Assembly (NCBI RefSeq): GCF_007858285.1
Contig: NZ_VFIL01000004.1
Span: 62,001 to 126,000 of the forward strand
Source of the DNA: Pseudomonas brenneri
GTDB taxonomy: Bacteria > Pseudomonadota > Gammaproteobacteria > Pseudomonadales > Pseudomonadaceae
Direction of reading: 5' to 3'
Length of the DNA: 64,000 nt
In this document: in pieces, positions 19,371 to 28,650 of the stretch
Position numbering within the stretch: position 1 is the first letter of the stretch
How the letters are laid out: every line of letters starts with the position of its first letter
Notes under the pieces: model-generated
The model's input: the letters and a program-made list of their open reading frames with translations, nothing else
Databases searched by the model: none
What the model was told of the DNA's origin: nothing
Program-made: the position numbers and the translations under genes

Positions 19371-20669
19371 CTACTTTTCAACGATGGCGGTAATGCCCAA
19401 GCCACCGGCGGCACAGATGGAAATCAGCCCGCGCCCGCCACCGCGCTGGTGGATGGCCTTGGCCAGTGCTGCCAATTGTCGGCCCCCGGTGGCGGCAAAT
19501 GGATGACCGCACCCAAGCGAGCCGCCGTTGACGTTCATCTTGGCTCGCTCGATTGGCCCCAGCGGCGCTTCCAGCCCCAGGCGCTCCCGGCAATAATCAG
19601 CGTCTTCCCAGGCCTTGAGGGTGCACAGCACCTGGGCGGCGAAGGCTTCATGGATCTCGAAAAAATCAAAATCGGCAAAACTCAGGCCTTCCCGCGCCAA
19701 CATGCGGGGTACCGCATAGGCCGGGGCCATCAGCAAGCCTTCGCTGCCATCGACAAAATTCACCGCGGCGGTCTCACCGGTACGCAGGTAGGCCAACACC
19801 GGCAGGCCGCGTGCAGCGGCCCATTCCTCACTGGCCAGCAACACCACCGAAGCGCCGTCGGTCAGCGGCGTGGAGTTACCGGCCGTGAGGGTGCCGTTCT
19901 GCCGGTCGTAGGCCGGGGCCAGGCTGGCGAGCTTCTCCAGGCTGGCATCGGCGCGCAGGTTGTTGTCGCGGGCCAGGCCGCGATAGGGGCTGATCAGGTC
20001 GTCGAAAAAGCCGTTTTTATAGGCCGCGTCGAGGCGCTGGTGACTGTTGAGGGTCAACTCGTCCTGGGCCAGGCGCTTGATCTGCCAGCGCTTGGCCATT
20101 TCTTCGCAATGTTCGCCCATGGACAAGCCAGTACGCGGCTCGCCATTGCGCGGCAGCAGCGGCTTGAAAAACATCGACGGGCGCACCTGCAACAGGCTGC
20201 GCAATTTGTTGCCAGTACCCTTGGCGCGGTTAGCCGCCAGCAGCGTACGGCGCAGGGCTTCGTTGATGCCGATGGGCGCGTCGGAGGTGGTATCGGCGCC
20301 CCCGGCAACCCCCACGTCAATCTGGCCGAGGGCGATTTTATTGGCCACCAGCAACGCCGCCTCCAGGCCGGTGCCACAGGCTTGTTGCAGGTCGTAGGCC
20401 GGGGTCTCGGCAGACAAGGTGGTGGACAGCAGCGATTCGCGGGCCAGGTTGAAATCCCGCGAGTGCTTGATCACCGCGCCCGCAGCGAACTCGCCCAGGC
20501 GCAGGCCGTGGAGGTTGTAGCGGTCCACCAGGCCTTGCAGTGCGGCCACCAGCAAATCCTGGTTGCTGTCGTGGGCGTACACCGTGTTGGAGCGGGCAAA
20601 CGGAATGCGGTTGCCGCCGACAATCGCCACGCGGCGCGTCGGGGCGGGGCTGAAGCTGTAGTCACTCAT
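19371..20669 (-). CDS. Acetyl-CoA C-acyltransferase (thiolase, FadI/FadA2-like)
   Basis: Cleaves 3-ketoacyl-CoA at the end of each beta-oxidation round. The 432-residue protein has the nucleophilic Cys in LQQACGTGLEA (Cys98), the His of FEIHEAFAAQ and the second Cys in GGSLGCGHPFAATGGRQ. It overlaps the maoC stop by ATGA. The order thiolase-MaoC-long FabG-FadE matches the M. tuberculosis fadE5-fadA2-fabG4-htdX group, which supports a shared function in a bacterial (non-FadBA) beta-oxidation set made of separate enzymes. Confidence 0.9.
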   Translation of the reverse strand: MSDYSFSPAPTRRVAIVGGNRIPFARSNTVYAHDSNQDLLVAALQGLVDRYNLHGLRLGEFAAGAVIKHSRDFNLARESLLSTTLSAETPAYDLQQACGTGLEAALLVANKIALGQIDVGVAGGADTTSDAPIGINEALRRTLLAANRAKGTGNKLRSLLQVRPSMFFKPLLPRNGEPRTGLSMGEHCEEMAKRWQIKRLAQDELTLNSHQRLDAAYKNGFFDDLISPYRGLARDNNLRADASLEKLASLAPAYDRQNGTLTAGNSTPLTDGASVVLLASEEWAAARGLPVLAYLRTGETAAVNFVDGSEGLLMAPAYAVPRMLAREGLSFADFDFFEIHEAFAAQVLCTLKAWEDADYCRERLGLEAPLGPIERAKMNVNGGSLGCGHPFAATGGRQLAALAKAIHQRGGGRGLISICAAGGLGITAIVEK

Positions 20670-21568
20670 GGACGACTCTCATCAAAACGTGGATGCCAGA
20701 TAAACAGGCCACGCATATGGGGTTTGTCCCCGGCCGGGTTGCGCACCTCGAATGCACGGCGGGGGCCGTCTGCCGGGGCATTCCACAGGGCGACCTGACC
20801 GGGCAGGAAAATCGGCAACTTGAACTCGCAATGGGCCTCGGCCACGTCCAGCCCGCCTGGCGGTTGTTGGGCGGCCAAGGCGCGGCCCAAGGTCCACATG
20901 CCATGGGCGATGGCCCGACGAAAGCCGAACAGGCGCGCACCGATCAGCGAGGTGTGGATCGGATTGAAATCCCCCGATACCTTGGCAAAACGCCGCCCCA
21001 GATCCGCCGGCAGCACCCAGCGCTGAGTGCGCCGCAAGCCTTCTTCGGGCAACCCCAGGCTGTCGCCCCAAGGCTCGCCCACCGGGTTGGCGACATCCCG
21101 ACGCAGGTACAGGCTCTCGCTTTGCCACACCAACTCGCCGGCGCTATAGGCATGGGTGGCGATGCTCAAGGCCTGGCCCTTGGCATGGGCCACCCAACGT
21201 TCGGCAAACACTTCCAGGCGCAGGGCCTGGCCCTCCTGCAGGCGTCGATGCTGGCGAATGCAATTGGCCAGATGCACCATGCCGCTGGCCGGGTAGGGAA
21301 AGCTCGGGCGTGTCAGCAGCATCAAGTGCAAGGGGAACGCCAGCACATGGGGATAGGACAACGGCACCCCTTGCTCACGCCGAAAGCCACAGGCCCGGCC
21401 ATAGGCGGCAATATCATTGGCGATCAACTCCACCGCCGAGCGCACCAGGCGCGCCTTGGGCAAGGTTGGCGCGCCCTCGAGCTTGGGCTTGCGCAGTGCC
21501 AACAGGCCATCCAGCAGCAGGCGATTGCGCGACGGAGGCGGGTCGATGATCTGTGTCACGTAGTCCAT
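20666..21568 (-). CDS. MaoC/HtdX-like (R)-enoyl-CoA hydratase
   Basis: A 300-residue double hot-dog protein. The C-terminal half has the hydratase-2 catalytic motif as SGDFNPIHTSLIGARLFGF (about residues 200-218) followed by AHGMW. The start at 21568 (MDYVTQ) is preferred over 21598 because GGGAG lies upstream and it begins 2 bases after the fabG stop. It would hydrate 2-enoyl-CoA to 3-hydroxyacyl-CoA, feeding the FabG-like dehydrogenase next to it. It overlaps the thiolase gene by 4 bases. Confidence 0.85.
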   Translation of the reverse strand: MDYVTQIIDPPPSRNRLLLDGLLALRKPKLEGAPTLPKARLVRSAVELIANDIAAYGRACGFRREQGVPLSYPHVLAFPLHLMLLTRPSFPYPASGMVHLANCIRQHRRLQEGQALRLEVFAERWVAHAKGQALSIATHAYSAGELVWQSESLYLRRDVANPVGEPWGDSLGLPEEGLRRTQRWVLPADLGRRFAKVSGDFNPIHTSLIGARLFGFRRAIAHGMWTLGRALAAQQPPGGLDVAEAHCEFKLPIFLPGQVALWNAPADGPRRAFEVRNPAGDKPHMRGLFIWHPRFDESRP

Positions 21569-21570
21569 GC

Positions 21571-22914
21571 TCAGGCTCCCAACAGGCTTTGGCCGCATAC
21601 CCGCACCACTTGGCCGTTGACCCCGCCCGAGGCCGGGTGCGCCAGCCAGGCGATGGTTTCGGCGACGTCGATGGGTTGCCCGCCCTGGGACAGGGAGTTC
21701 ATGCGCCGCCCCGCCTCGCGAATCATCAGCGGGATTTTTGCGGTCATCTGGGTCTCGATAAACCCCGGCGCCACGGCGTTGACCGTGACCTGCCGCGCCG
21801 CCGCCACGGGTGCCAGGCCCTGCACCAGGCCAATCACCCCGGCCTTGGACGTGGCGTAGTTGCTCTGCCCCAGGTTGCCGGCGATCCCGGAAATCGACGA
21901 CACACAGACAATCCGCCCACCCGCATTGAGCCCCTGCCCTTGCAGCAAGGCGTCGCTCAGTTGCAACGGCGCCTGGAGGTTGACCGCCAGCACACTGCGC
22001 CAGGCGGCTTCGGTCATCTTGGCAATGGTCTTGTCGCGGGTGATCCCGGCGTTATGCACCACCACATCAAATGCGCCGTGCTCGGCCACATAGGCCTGCA
22101 ACTGCTGCACCGCATCGGCGGCGGTGATATCCAGCGCCCAGGCATGGCCGCCGACACTGCTGGCCGCCTGCTCCAGGGATGACAATGCTTGCGGCACATC
22201 CACGCACACCACCTGTGCGCCATCACGGGCAAGGACCTGGGCGATGGCCAGGCCGATACCGCGGGAGGCGCCGGTGACCAGGGCACGGCGGCCGCTGAAG
22301 GGTTTGCCCCAGTCGATACTGGGCGCGCCGTCCACCGATTTTTCCAGGCGCACCACCTGCCCCGAGACATAGGCCGAACGCCGCGACAGGAAAAACCGCA
22401 GACTGCTTTCCAGGTCCTGCTCGGCACCCGGCGCGACATAGATCAACTGCACGGTGATCGCCCGGCGCAACTCCTTGGCCAGGGACCGTACCAAACCCTC
22501 CAGGGCGCGCTGGGCGATGGCCTGGGGCAAATCCTGACAGTGCTCGGGCGCGGTGCCCAGTACCACCACCCGTGCGTGTTGCCCCAGGCGCCGGGCATTG
22601 GCGTGGAAGAATTCGTAGAGTTCGTCCAGTTGCTTGAGGTCGACCACGGCGCTGGCATCGAACACTGCGCCCTGGACCTTGACCGTGGACGGTGCCTTGA
22701 GCGTGGCGGCCTGGGCCGGCACGGTGTCGGTAGCCTTGAAGATGCGCCGCACCTCGTCCGCCAGGCGCCCTGCCCCGGCGATGATCACCGGGTTGGCCAG
22801 GCCTTGCTGGCCGCTGCGGTGGCGTTGCAGGGGCAAGGGTTGTGGCAAGCCAATGGTCTGGGCCAGGCGACGGCCCCAGGAAGAATTAACAAAAGAGAGG
22901 TAGCTGTCGCTCAT
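21571..22914 (-). CDS. Long SDR 3-oxoacyl reductase / 3-hydroxyacyl-CoA dehydrogenase (FabG4-like)
   Basis: A 447-residue protein, about 200 residues longer than ordinary FabG. The N-terminal part (to about 200) is a degenerate Rossmann-like domain (ARVVVLGTAPEH). The C-terminal half has GASRGIGLAIAQ, the NAG of VVHNAGITRD, Ser of VSSISGIAG and YATSK (Tyr and Lys of the active site). This two-domain form is that of M. tuberculosis FabG4. In this operon it most likely interconverts 3-hydroxy- and 3-oxoacyl-CoA. The start at 22914 (MSDSYLSF) is chosen over 22947 because GGAAAACGGATC precedes it. Confidence 0.85.
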   Translation of the reverse strand: MSDSYLSFVNSSWGRRLAQTIGLPQPLPLQRHRSGQQGLANPVIIAGAGRLADEVRRIFKATDTVPAQAATLKAPSTVKVQGAVFDASAVVDLKQLDELYEFFHANARRLGQHARVVVLGTAPEHCQDLPQAIAQRALEGLVRSLAKELRRAITVQLIYVAPGAEQDLESSLRFFLSRRSAYVSGQVVRLEKSVDGAPSIDWGKPFSGRRALVTGASRGIGLAIAQVLARDGAQVVCVDVPQALSSLEQAASSVGGHAWALDITAADAVQQLQAYVAEHGAFDVVVHNAGITRDKTIAKMTEAAWRSVLAVNLQAPLQLSDALLQGQGLNAGGRIVCVSSISGIAGNLGQSNYATSKAGVIGLVQGLAPVAAARQVTVNAVAPGFIETQMTAKIPLMIREAGRRMNSLSQGGQPIDVAETIAWLAHPASGGVNGQVVRVCGQSLLGA

Positions 22915-22952
22915 AAATCGATCCGTTTTCCTGACCTGCAAACCCAATCTCC

Positions 22953-22980
22953 TGTAGGAGCTGGCAAGCCAGCTCCTACA
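22953..22980. repeat. Short REP-derived hairpin between fadE and fabG
   Basis: A perfect 13-bp palindrome, TGTAGGAGCTGGC / GCCAGCTCCTACA, with only AA between. It looks like a REPIN whose central part has been lost. In the transcript of the fadE-fabG operon it would form a very stable hairpin that may shield one side from RNases or reduce read-through. Confidence 0.8.
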
Positions 22981-22996
22981 TCGAGCGCGTTGGTCT

Positions 22997-25522
22997 TTAG
23001 TTCACCGTGGCGTTTTCACGCTTTCTGGTGCTGGGCTTGGCCGCTTGCTCCAAGGTTTGCTGGCGCTTTTGCAACGCCTCCAGCAAGCCAAAGTCCTGAG
23101 GGAAGTCATCCACCTGGATGCCGTGGTCGGCGTACTCCACATAGCGCGCCAGCAAGGTGTCTTCCTCGCTGGTGATCAAATCCAGGGCCCGGGCCTTGAT
23201 GCGCCAGGCGGTAAAGGCCGTGGCGCTGATTGGCATCGGATCGAGAGTGCCTTGCTTGACCGCCGCCTTGAGCCGTCCTTCGATCAGCTCTACCTGCGGC
23301 AACAAGCGGAACGCCAATTCGCCATAGGCCAGCTTGTCGACTTCCGGGCGTGGAATGTAGGAATTGGCCAGCAAACGGTCACGGCTTTCGCCCGGGGTCT
23401 GCACCAGTTCCGCGACCTGGGCCAGCAAGCGATCCGACGGTTTGCGCTGGGGAATGCCGAACGGGAAGCTCAAGCCGCGAATCACCGCCGCAGCAGGCTT
23501 CGAGGGGTAGTTGTCGAGCACTTCGGCCAGAGCCTCATGGGCCCGCAACAGTGCATCCTGGGCCGACCAGTGGACCAGCGGCAGGTCCGCCTGGGGCCGG
23601 CCATCGTCCTCGAAACGCTTGAGCACGCAGGACAGAATGTAGAGCTGGGACAGGATATCGCCCAGGCGCCCGGTGATGCTTTCCTTGCGCTTGAGCGCCC
23701 CGCCCAGCACGCCCATGGAAATATCGGAAATCAACGCCAACACCACCGACAGCCGATTGGCCTGGCGATAGTAGGATGCCAGCGCCGGATCGGTTTTGGC
23801 CGGCACGGCAATCAGCCGCCCGCCTGTCAGCGAATGCACCGCCGCACGTACGGTATTGGCCAGCACGAAGCTCAGGTGACCGAACATGGCGCTGTCGAAC
23901 GCCAGCAACGCCTGGCGATGATCGGTGTTGCGTGCCGCTTCCATCTCACGGAACACGTAAGGATGGCAACGGATCAGGCCCTGGCCATAGATGATCAGGC
24001 AGCGGGTCATGATGTTCGCGCCTTCCACCGTGATCGCGATGGGGCTTTGTTGATAGGCACGGGCCAGGAAGTTGTTGGGCCCCATGCAGATGCCCTTACC
24101 GGCGACGATGTCCATGCCATCGTTGACGATGATTCGCGCACGCTCGGTGACGTGGTATTTGGCAATCGCCGAAATCACCGAGGGTTTCTCGCCGGCATCC
24201 AAAGACGCCACCGACACCTTGCGCACCGCGTCGCAGGCATACAGGTGCCCGGCCATGCGCGCCAGGGGCGCCTGCACGCCTTCGAACTTGCCAATCGGCA
24301 GGCCGAACTGCTTGCGCATCGCCGCATAGGCCGTGGTACCGCGCACCGCCACCTTGCCCAGGCCAACGTTGGCCGACGGCAGGGAAATTGCCCGTCCGGC
24401 CGCCAGGCATTCCATCAACATGCGCCAACCATTACCGACTTGCTCACGGCCGCCGATCACCCACTCCAGGGGGATAAACACGTCCTTGCCCGTGGTCGGA
24501 CCGTTCTGGAACACCGCATTGAGGGGCCAGTGACGGCGGCCACTGTTCACCCCGGGATGGGATGTGGGAATCAACGCGCAGGTGATACCCAGCGAACCGG
24601 GCTGGCCCAGCAGCCCGTCCGGGTCTTCGGCGCGAAAGGCCAGGCCCAGCACCGTGGCGATGGGGCCGAGGGTGATGTAACGCTTGTCCCAGGTCACGCT
24701 GAAGCCCAGTACTTCCTGGCCTTCATGCATGCCCTTGCAGACGATGCCCAGGTCAGGAATGGCGCCAGCGTCGGAGCCGGCATAGGGGCTGGTCAGGGCA
24801 AAGCACGGGATATCTTCACCACGGGCCAGGCGCGGCAGGTAGTAATTGCGCTGGGCATCGGTGCCGTAATGCAGCAACAGCTCGGCGGGGCCCAGGGAGT
24901 TGGGGACCATCACCGAAATCGCCGCCGCCGAGCAACGGGTCGACAGCTTCATCACCACCTGCGAATGGGCGTAGTGGGAGAAGCCCTTGCCGCCGTATTG
25001 CTTGGGAATAATCATGCCGAGAAAACCGGCGTCCTTGGTGTACTGCCAGCCTTCAGGCGACAGGTCCTGCCAGACCTGGGTGGTTTCCCAGTCGTTGGCC
25101 ATGTCGCAAAGGGTTTCCACTTCGTTGTCGAGGAACGCCTGCTCTTCAGCGCTCAAGCGTGCCGGGGCGGCTTGCAGCAGGCGCTGCCAGTTGGGTTTGC
25201 CGCTGAACAGCTCGGCGTCCCACCACACGGTGCCGGACTCGATAGCCGCGCGCTCAGTGTCGGACATGGCCGGCATGATCGTGCGAAACAGACCCAGGGC
25301 CTTGCTGGTCAGCAGCGCACGGCGCACAGGCTTGATGCTCAGCAGCAGCGCCGGCAATACCACCAGCAGCGCCGCAACGCTCAGGCCAAACCCTGCGACC
25401 CCATTGAACAGATAACCGCCCGCCAACCAGGCTAGGCCAACGCCCAGCCACAGGCTGGCTGCCGCTTGTCGATACGCCAGGGCGATTGCCGCAGCGAGTC
25501 CTGCCAATAACCAGATAACCAT
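22997..25522 (-). CDS. fadE: Acyl-CoA dehydrogenase, FadE type
   Basis: First dehydrogenation of beta-oxidation. The 841-residue protein is about the size of E. coli FadE (814) and unlike 380-residue ACADs. It has two N-terminal hydrophobic helices (VIWLLAGLAAAIALAY; GLSVAALLVVLPALLLS), the ACAD core with ALTSPYAGSDAGAIPD and WDKRYITLGPIATVLGLAF, and a C-terminal FadE-specific extension from about residue 600. Membrane attachment is likely. It heads the fadE-fabG-maoC-thiolase-fadD run and is preceded by the TTGAA/TTCAA motif described below. Confidence 0.9.
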   Translation of the reverse strand: MVIWLLAGLAAAIALAYRQAAASLWLGVGLAWLAGGYLFNGVAGFGLSVAALLVVLPALLLSIKPVRRALLTSKALGLFRTIMPAMSDTERAAIESGTVWWDAELFSGKPNWQRLLQAAPARLSAEEQAFLDNEVETLCDMANDWETTQVWQDLSPEGWQYTKDAGFLGMIIPKQYGGKGFSHYAHSQVVMKLSTRCSAAAISVMVPNSLGPAELLLHYGTDAQRNYYLPRLARGEDIPCFALTSPYAGSDAGAIPDLGIVCKGMHEGQEVLGFSVTWDKRYITLGPIATVLGLAFRAEDPDGLLGQPGSLGITCALIPTSHPGVNSGRRHWPLNAVFQNGPTTGKDVFIPLEWVIGGREQVGNGWRMLMECLAAGRAISLPSANVGLGKVAVRGTTAYAAMRKQFGLPIGKFEGVQAPLARMAGHLYACDAVRKVSVASLDAGEKPSVISAIAKYHVTERARIIVNDGMDIVAGKGICMGPNNFLARAYQQSPIAITVEGANIMTRCLIIYGQGLIRCHPYVFREMEAARNTDHRQALLAFDSAMFGHLSFVLANTVRAAVHSLTGGRLIAVPAKTDPALASYYRQANRLSVVLALISDISMGVLGGALKRKESITGRLGDILSQLYILSCVLKRFEDDGRPQADLPLVHWSAQDALLRAHEALAEVLDNYPSKPAAAVIRGLSFPFGIPQRKPSDRLLAQVAELVQTPGESRDRLLANSYIPRPEVDKLAYGELAFRLLPQVELIEGRLKAAVKQGTLDPMPISATAFTAWRIKARALDLITSEEDTLLARYVEYADHGIQVDDFPQDFGLLEALQKRQQTLEQAAKPSTRKRENATVN

Positions 25523-25813
25523 GGAGATACCTCTACTTGTTCAGGGCGCGGCACGCCTATCAGCAGGTCGGTATGGCCTGCGACTGATCACCACACTACA
25601 AACTTGAAAAGCTAAATTCAAATTTTGTTTTGAAATTTTTATTTAATCATTTCGCGAAAAAATTCACGGCCGAACGCGTCAGCCGAAATGCCAAAGGGGA
25701 AGGAAATCACAAGGGGTCGCGTGGGCGACCCACCGGTGCGGCACCCGGTAAACGCAGTAGAACGATGCGCCGACTACGCGTTTACGCTGGGACTACGCAG
25801 ATACAACGACAGA
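25523..25813. other. fadE-fadL intergenic region
   Basis: Besides the candidate operator it holds two hairpins downstream of fadL: GGGTCGC/GCGACCC at 25714-25731 and TAAACGC(a)GTAG/CTACGCGTTTA at 25749-25784. Neither is followed by a T run on the minus strand, so a factor-independent terminator is not clear. I see no gene. Confidence 0.5.
25604..25634. promoter_or_regulatory. Candidate operator upstream of fadE: three half-sites at 13-bp spacing
   Basis: TTGAA at 25604, TTCAA at 25617 and TTGAA at 25630; the last two form an inverted repeat TTCAA-N8-TTGAA (extended TTCAAA-N6-TTTGAA). It lies 82-112 bases upstream of fadE in an A+T-rich patch. Matching arrangements occur upstream of alkB (30073) and of the BVMO operon (31409). 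No binding protein is known to me. Confidence 0.5.
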
Positions 25814-27259
25814 TCAGAAAGCGTAGGTAGCCGACAGGCTGACCACTTCGCCCTTGGCCTCGGACTTGCCATCCAGCGATGCCGCGCCAAGACGATCAAC
25901 GTTCTTGGTCTTGAGCTTGACGGTTTCCACAAACTGGCGGGAATACGCGCCGTCGATGCTCAGGCCAGGAATGGCGCGGATGTTGTAGCCAAAGCCCAGG
26001 GAGGCGAAGGTGCGATCACCATCCGGGATACGTGGGTCACGGGTGGAGTTGCGGGTTGGGGTCTGGTCGAAGGCCACACCGGCGCGCACGGTAAAGTCAT
26101 CCGTGAGCTTGTAGTCGCCACCGAACGAATACATCCAGGTGTTCTTGTACTTGTACGGGATCGACACGATGGTGCTGCCATTGGACTTCAAGGTCAGCGC
26201 CTCGAAGGATGACCATTGGGTCCAGGTCACGCTGGCGCCCAGGGTCAGGCGGTCAGAGAAGTCGTGCACCCAGTCCAGGGACGCGTTGGCAGGAATATCC
26301 AGTTGCGTGGAGGCATTGGCACCGCCCGGATACAGCTTGAGGCCAGGGTAAGCCAGCTCCACCAGGGTTTTACCGTCGACCACAGGAATGGTCATCAGCC
26401 CTTCCGAGGTCGGATCGGCGTACATGTTGTACTTGCCCTCCAGCTTGTTCTTGATCTTGGCGTGGTAGTTCAAGCCCAGGGTGTCTTGCGCCGTGGGTTT
26501 CCAGGTCATCCCTGCAAACCAGCCCAGAGAGTTGTTGTCGACCTTGACGCGCATCAAGGCGAAGCCCTGGCCAGCGGGGAACGGAATCATCCCGAAGTCC
26601 GGCGATTGCGCAGCAGCGGCATACAGGTCGACGTTCTGGCTCACAAAGCCTTTGGTGTGCTGAAGAATCGCACCGCCACCGATGGAGAACTCATCATTGA
26701 CCTTGAACGACAGGGAGCCGGTCAGGCCAACGGTTTCAATGCGGGTATCCACCGCGAAGTCGCGGCCTTTCCAATCCTCATCCCAAGTTGTACGGGCGCC
26801 CATAGGCACCACCTGGCTCAAACCAAAGGCAAAACGATCGTTGATCGGAATCACCATAAAGCCGGTAGGCACCCATGCTTCGAACCCGCCCTGGCCGCCG
26901 TTACCGGTGCGCGGGGTCGACGAGACAAGTTCCCCAGTCGCAGGATCCATGACGGTGTTGGACGTCGGATTGCCAGCGTAGTCATACGCCGAGCCTTTGT
27001 ATTTGATATCGATATTCGCGTAGTTGAGGGTGAACTGCGAAATGGTTTTATCAATGAAAGCCATTGCAGCCGGGTTGTTGTAGGCCGCTGATGGATCGTT
27101 CTTGAACATTGAACCGCCACCAAATGCCCGGCCCCAGCCAGCAGTATTCGCAGTTGGCGTCATGAAGCCACCCGCCTGAACGGTTCCTGCCGAGGCGATC
27201 AGCCCGCCCAACAATGCCAGGCCTAATAACGCCTGGGCCTGCTGTTTCTTGTTATTCAT
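25814..27259 (-). CDS. Outer-membrane hydrocarbon/fatty-acid channel, FadL/TodX (OmpP1) family
   Basis: A 481-residue beta-barrel that passes long-chain fatty acids or hydrocarbons across the outer membrane. The start at 27259 is set by AAGGAG 6 bases upstream. A signal peptide (ALLGLALLGGLIASAGTVQAGG) is followed by the FadL N-terminal plug region (NTAGWGRAFGGGSMFKNDPSAAYNNPAAMAFID), alternating beta strands and a terminal aromatic (SLSATYAF). Its place between the pra genes and fadE, near alkB, points to alkane or fatty-acid import. Confidence 0.88.
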   Translation of the reverse strand: MNNKKQQAQALLGLALLGGLIASAGTVQAGGFMTPTANTAGWGRAFGGGSMFKNDPSAAYNNPAAMAFIDKTISQFTLNYANIDIKYKGSAYDYAGNPTSNTVMDPATGELVSSTPRTGNGGQGGFEAWVPTGFMVIPINDRFAFGLSQVVPMGARTTWDEDWKGRDFAVDTRIETVGLTGSLSFKVNDEFSIGGGAILQHTKGFVSQNVDLYAAAAQSPDFGMIPFPAGQGFALMRVKVDNNSLGWFAGMTWKPTAQDTLGLNYHAKIKNKLEGKYNMYADPTSEGLMTIPVVDGKTLVELAYPGLKLYPGGANASTQLDIPANASLDWVHDFSDRLTLGASVTWTQWSSFEALTLKSNGSTIVSIPYKYKNTWMYSFGGDYKLTDDFTVRAGVAFDQTPTRNSTRDPRIPDGDRTFASLGFGYNIRAIPGLSIDGAYSRQFVETVKLKTKNVDRLGAASLDGKSEAKGEVVSLSATYAF

Positions 27260-27319
27260 GCGCCACTCCTTATTATTTTTATTCATCACAACCGGTACAA
27301 CCGAGCCGCTTTGCCTCAA

Positions 27320-27343
27320 CAGGTGCCTCTAACGAGGCACCTG
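27320..27343. other. Hairpin between pra gene and fadL
   Basis: A perfect 10-bp inverted repeat CAGGTGCCTC / GAGGCACCTG with loop TAAC. There is no T tract on the minus strand, so it is more likely an RNA-stability element or leaky terminator than a full terminator. It separates the pra transcript from fadL. Confidence 0.65.
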
Positions 27344-27373
27344 CTTCTCTCAGGGGTGATCAGCCCTTTGCTC

Positions 27374-27880
27374 TTATTGCAACTTCAGGGTTGGGGCCTT
27401 GACGTTCAGCGACCTGACGAAGCAGTTACCGGACAGCGATTGGCTGCCAGTGGTCGACAGGGTTTTGGTTGCTTCGTCCCACACTACGTTGAGTGGGCCT
27501 GGGCCGCAGTTGGACGCTGGGAAGGTGATGGTCCAGCCCACACCAGTCACGGTGCCAGTACCGGTTTGGGTACCCGGGTCAAAGGTGTTTGCAGTTAGTA
27601 CCCAACCTGGGGAAGGAATGTTCTTCAACGTTGGCAGGCTGCAGAGCACGTTGCCCGAAAGCTGCGCCGAAGTAATGGTGGCCACCCCGCCGGAAACGTT
27701 CCCACCGAAGGTCACATTGCAAGTGATATCGCCAGGTGCAGAAGGCGTTTTCACCACGAGAGTGCCCGAGTTAGTGGTAAATGGGCCATCAGGCGTGATC
27801 GATGCCGCACTGGCCATCGAAGCCGCACCAAAGCACAGAGCAAACGAACTTACACAAACGAGGGTTTTGAAACTTTTCAT
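27374..27880 (-). CDS. praB: Alkane-oxidation activator-like secreted protein (PraA/PraB family)
   Basis: A 168-residue exported protein resembling the Pseudomonas 'protein activator of alkane oxidation' family. The signal peptide is VCVSSFALCFGAASMASAA; the mature part is beta-rich with paired cysteines (DITCNV, VLCSLP, SNCGPG, SGNCFV). TGAGGAA precedes the ATG. Known relatives are small secreted proteins that help growth on or emulsification of n-alkanes; how they act is not settled. The symbol praB versus praA is uncertain because a second paralogue lies next to it. Confidence 0.75.
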   Translation of the reverse strand: MKSFKTLVCVSSFALCFGAASMASAASITPDGPFTTNSGTLVVKTPSAPGDITCNVTFGGNVSGGVATITSAQLSGNVLCSLPTLKNIPSPGWVLTANTFDPGTQTGTGTVTGVGWTITFPASNCGPGPLNVVWDEATKTLSTTGSQSLSGNCFVRSLNVKAPTLKLQ

Positions 27881-28009
27881 TATTTTTCCTCACATGTATG
27901 GCGAGTCATTTCGCCGGGGTAATGGCCATGATCGAGAGGTCACGGAAAAACAGCAGAACTTCCCTTTCCAGCCAAATTTCAATTCAACTACCGCTACAAA
28001 TTCGGGGGT

Positions 28010-28504
28010 TTACTCGACGACTTTGAACGTCGGCGGCATCTTGATCGACACGGTCTTGATCGTGCAGTCTTCGCCAATCGGCACATTGGCCGCTTCCAAT
28101 TTGCCGGTGGCGTTATCCCAGGTGCCTTCGGCGGTGGATGGGCCGCACTTGCCGCCCAGGCCAAAGGCGTGCACGTCGACGCTGATCTTCGACATGGAGC
28201 CGCTCTTGGTGTCCTTGGCCACGAGGATCCACGGCAAGTTGATGGCTTCGACGCGACTGCACTTGAGGCCACCGTCGAACTCGACCTTGTCGACATTGAC
28301 GTGCGAGCCATCGGCCGCGACTTTGCCGGCCACCTTGATGATGCAGTCGGCGCTGATCAGCGCGCCCTTGGAAAAGCTGATGGGGCCCTGGGCAGTAAAG
28401 GCACTGCCGGCGGGTTCGATACGCGCGGCCTGGGCCTGGTGATAGGCAATAAGACCCAGTGCTGCGAGCAGGATATGAGCAGTGAACTTGGCAGGCGTTT
28501 GCAT
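28010..28504 (-). CDS. Second PraA/PraB-family secreted protein
   Basis: A 164-residue paralogue of the gene downstream. The start at 28504 is set by GGAAGGA 7 bases upstream; earlier in-frame starts lack a site. The signal peptide is ILLAALGLIAYHQAQA. The mature protein repeats the same layout: RIEPAGSAFTAQGPISF near the N terminus, DCIIKV, LKCSRV, GKCGPS and EDCTIK cysteines, and an end of APTLKLQ/PPTFKVVE type shared by the two. It lies directly downstream of alkB on the same strand. Confidence 0.75.
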   Translation of the reverse strand: MQTPAKFTAHILLAALGLIAYHQAQAARIEPAGSAFTAQGPISFSKGALISADCIIKVAGKVAADGSHVNVDKVEFDGGLKCSRVEAINLPWILVAKDTKSGSMSKISVDVHAFGLGGKCGPSTAEGTWDNATGKLEAANVPIGEDCTIKTVSIKMPPTFKVVE

Positions 28505-28650
28505 GGTGTACGTCCTTCCCTTGATTTTATTTTTGTCAGGGTCAAACAACTTTCTTGCAACTAAGCAGCACTCGAAACCGGCAAACCGTGGGCGATGAAA
28601 ACCTGCGCGATGCACAGATCCCGAGTGCGCCCTACAACAGTTAACTCACA

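Noticed and set aside
19338..20798. Plus-strand frame opposite the thiolase
   Set aside because: The minus-strand thiolase has both catalytic Cys motifs; the plus frame has none of any family.
23045..25435. Open frame of 796 codons on the plus strand
   Set aside because: Antisense to fadE, whose motifs are unmistakable; the frame is open only because of the high G+C codon bias.
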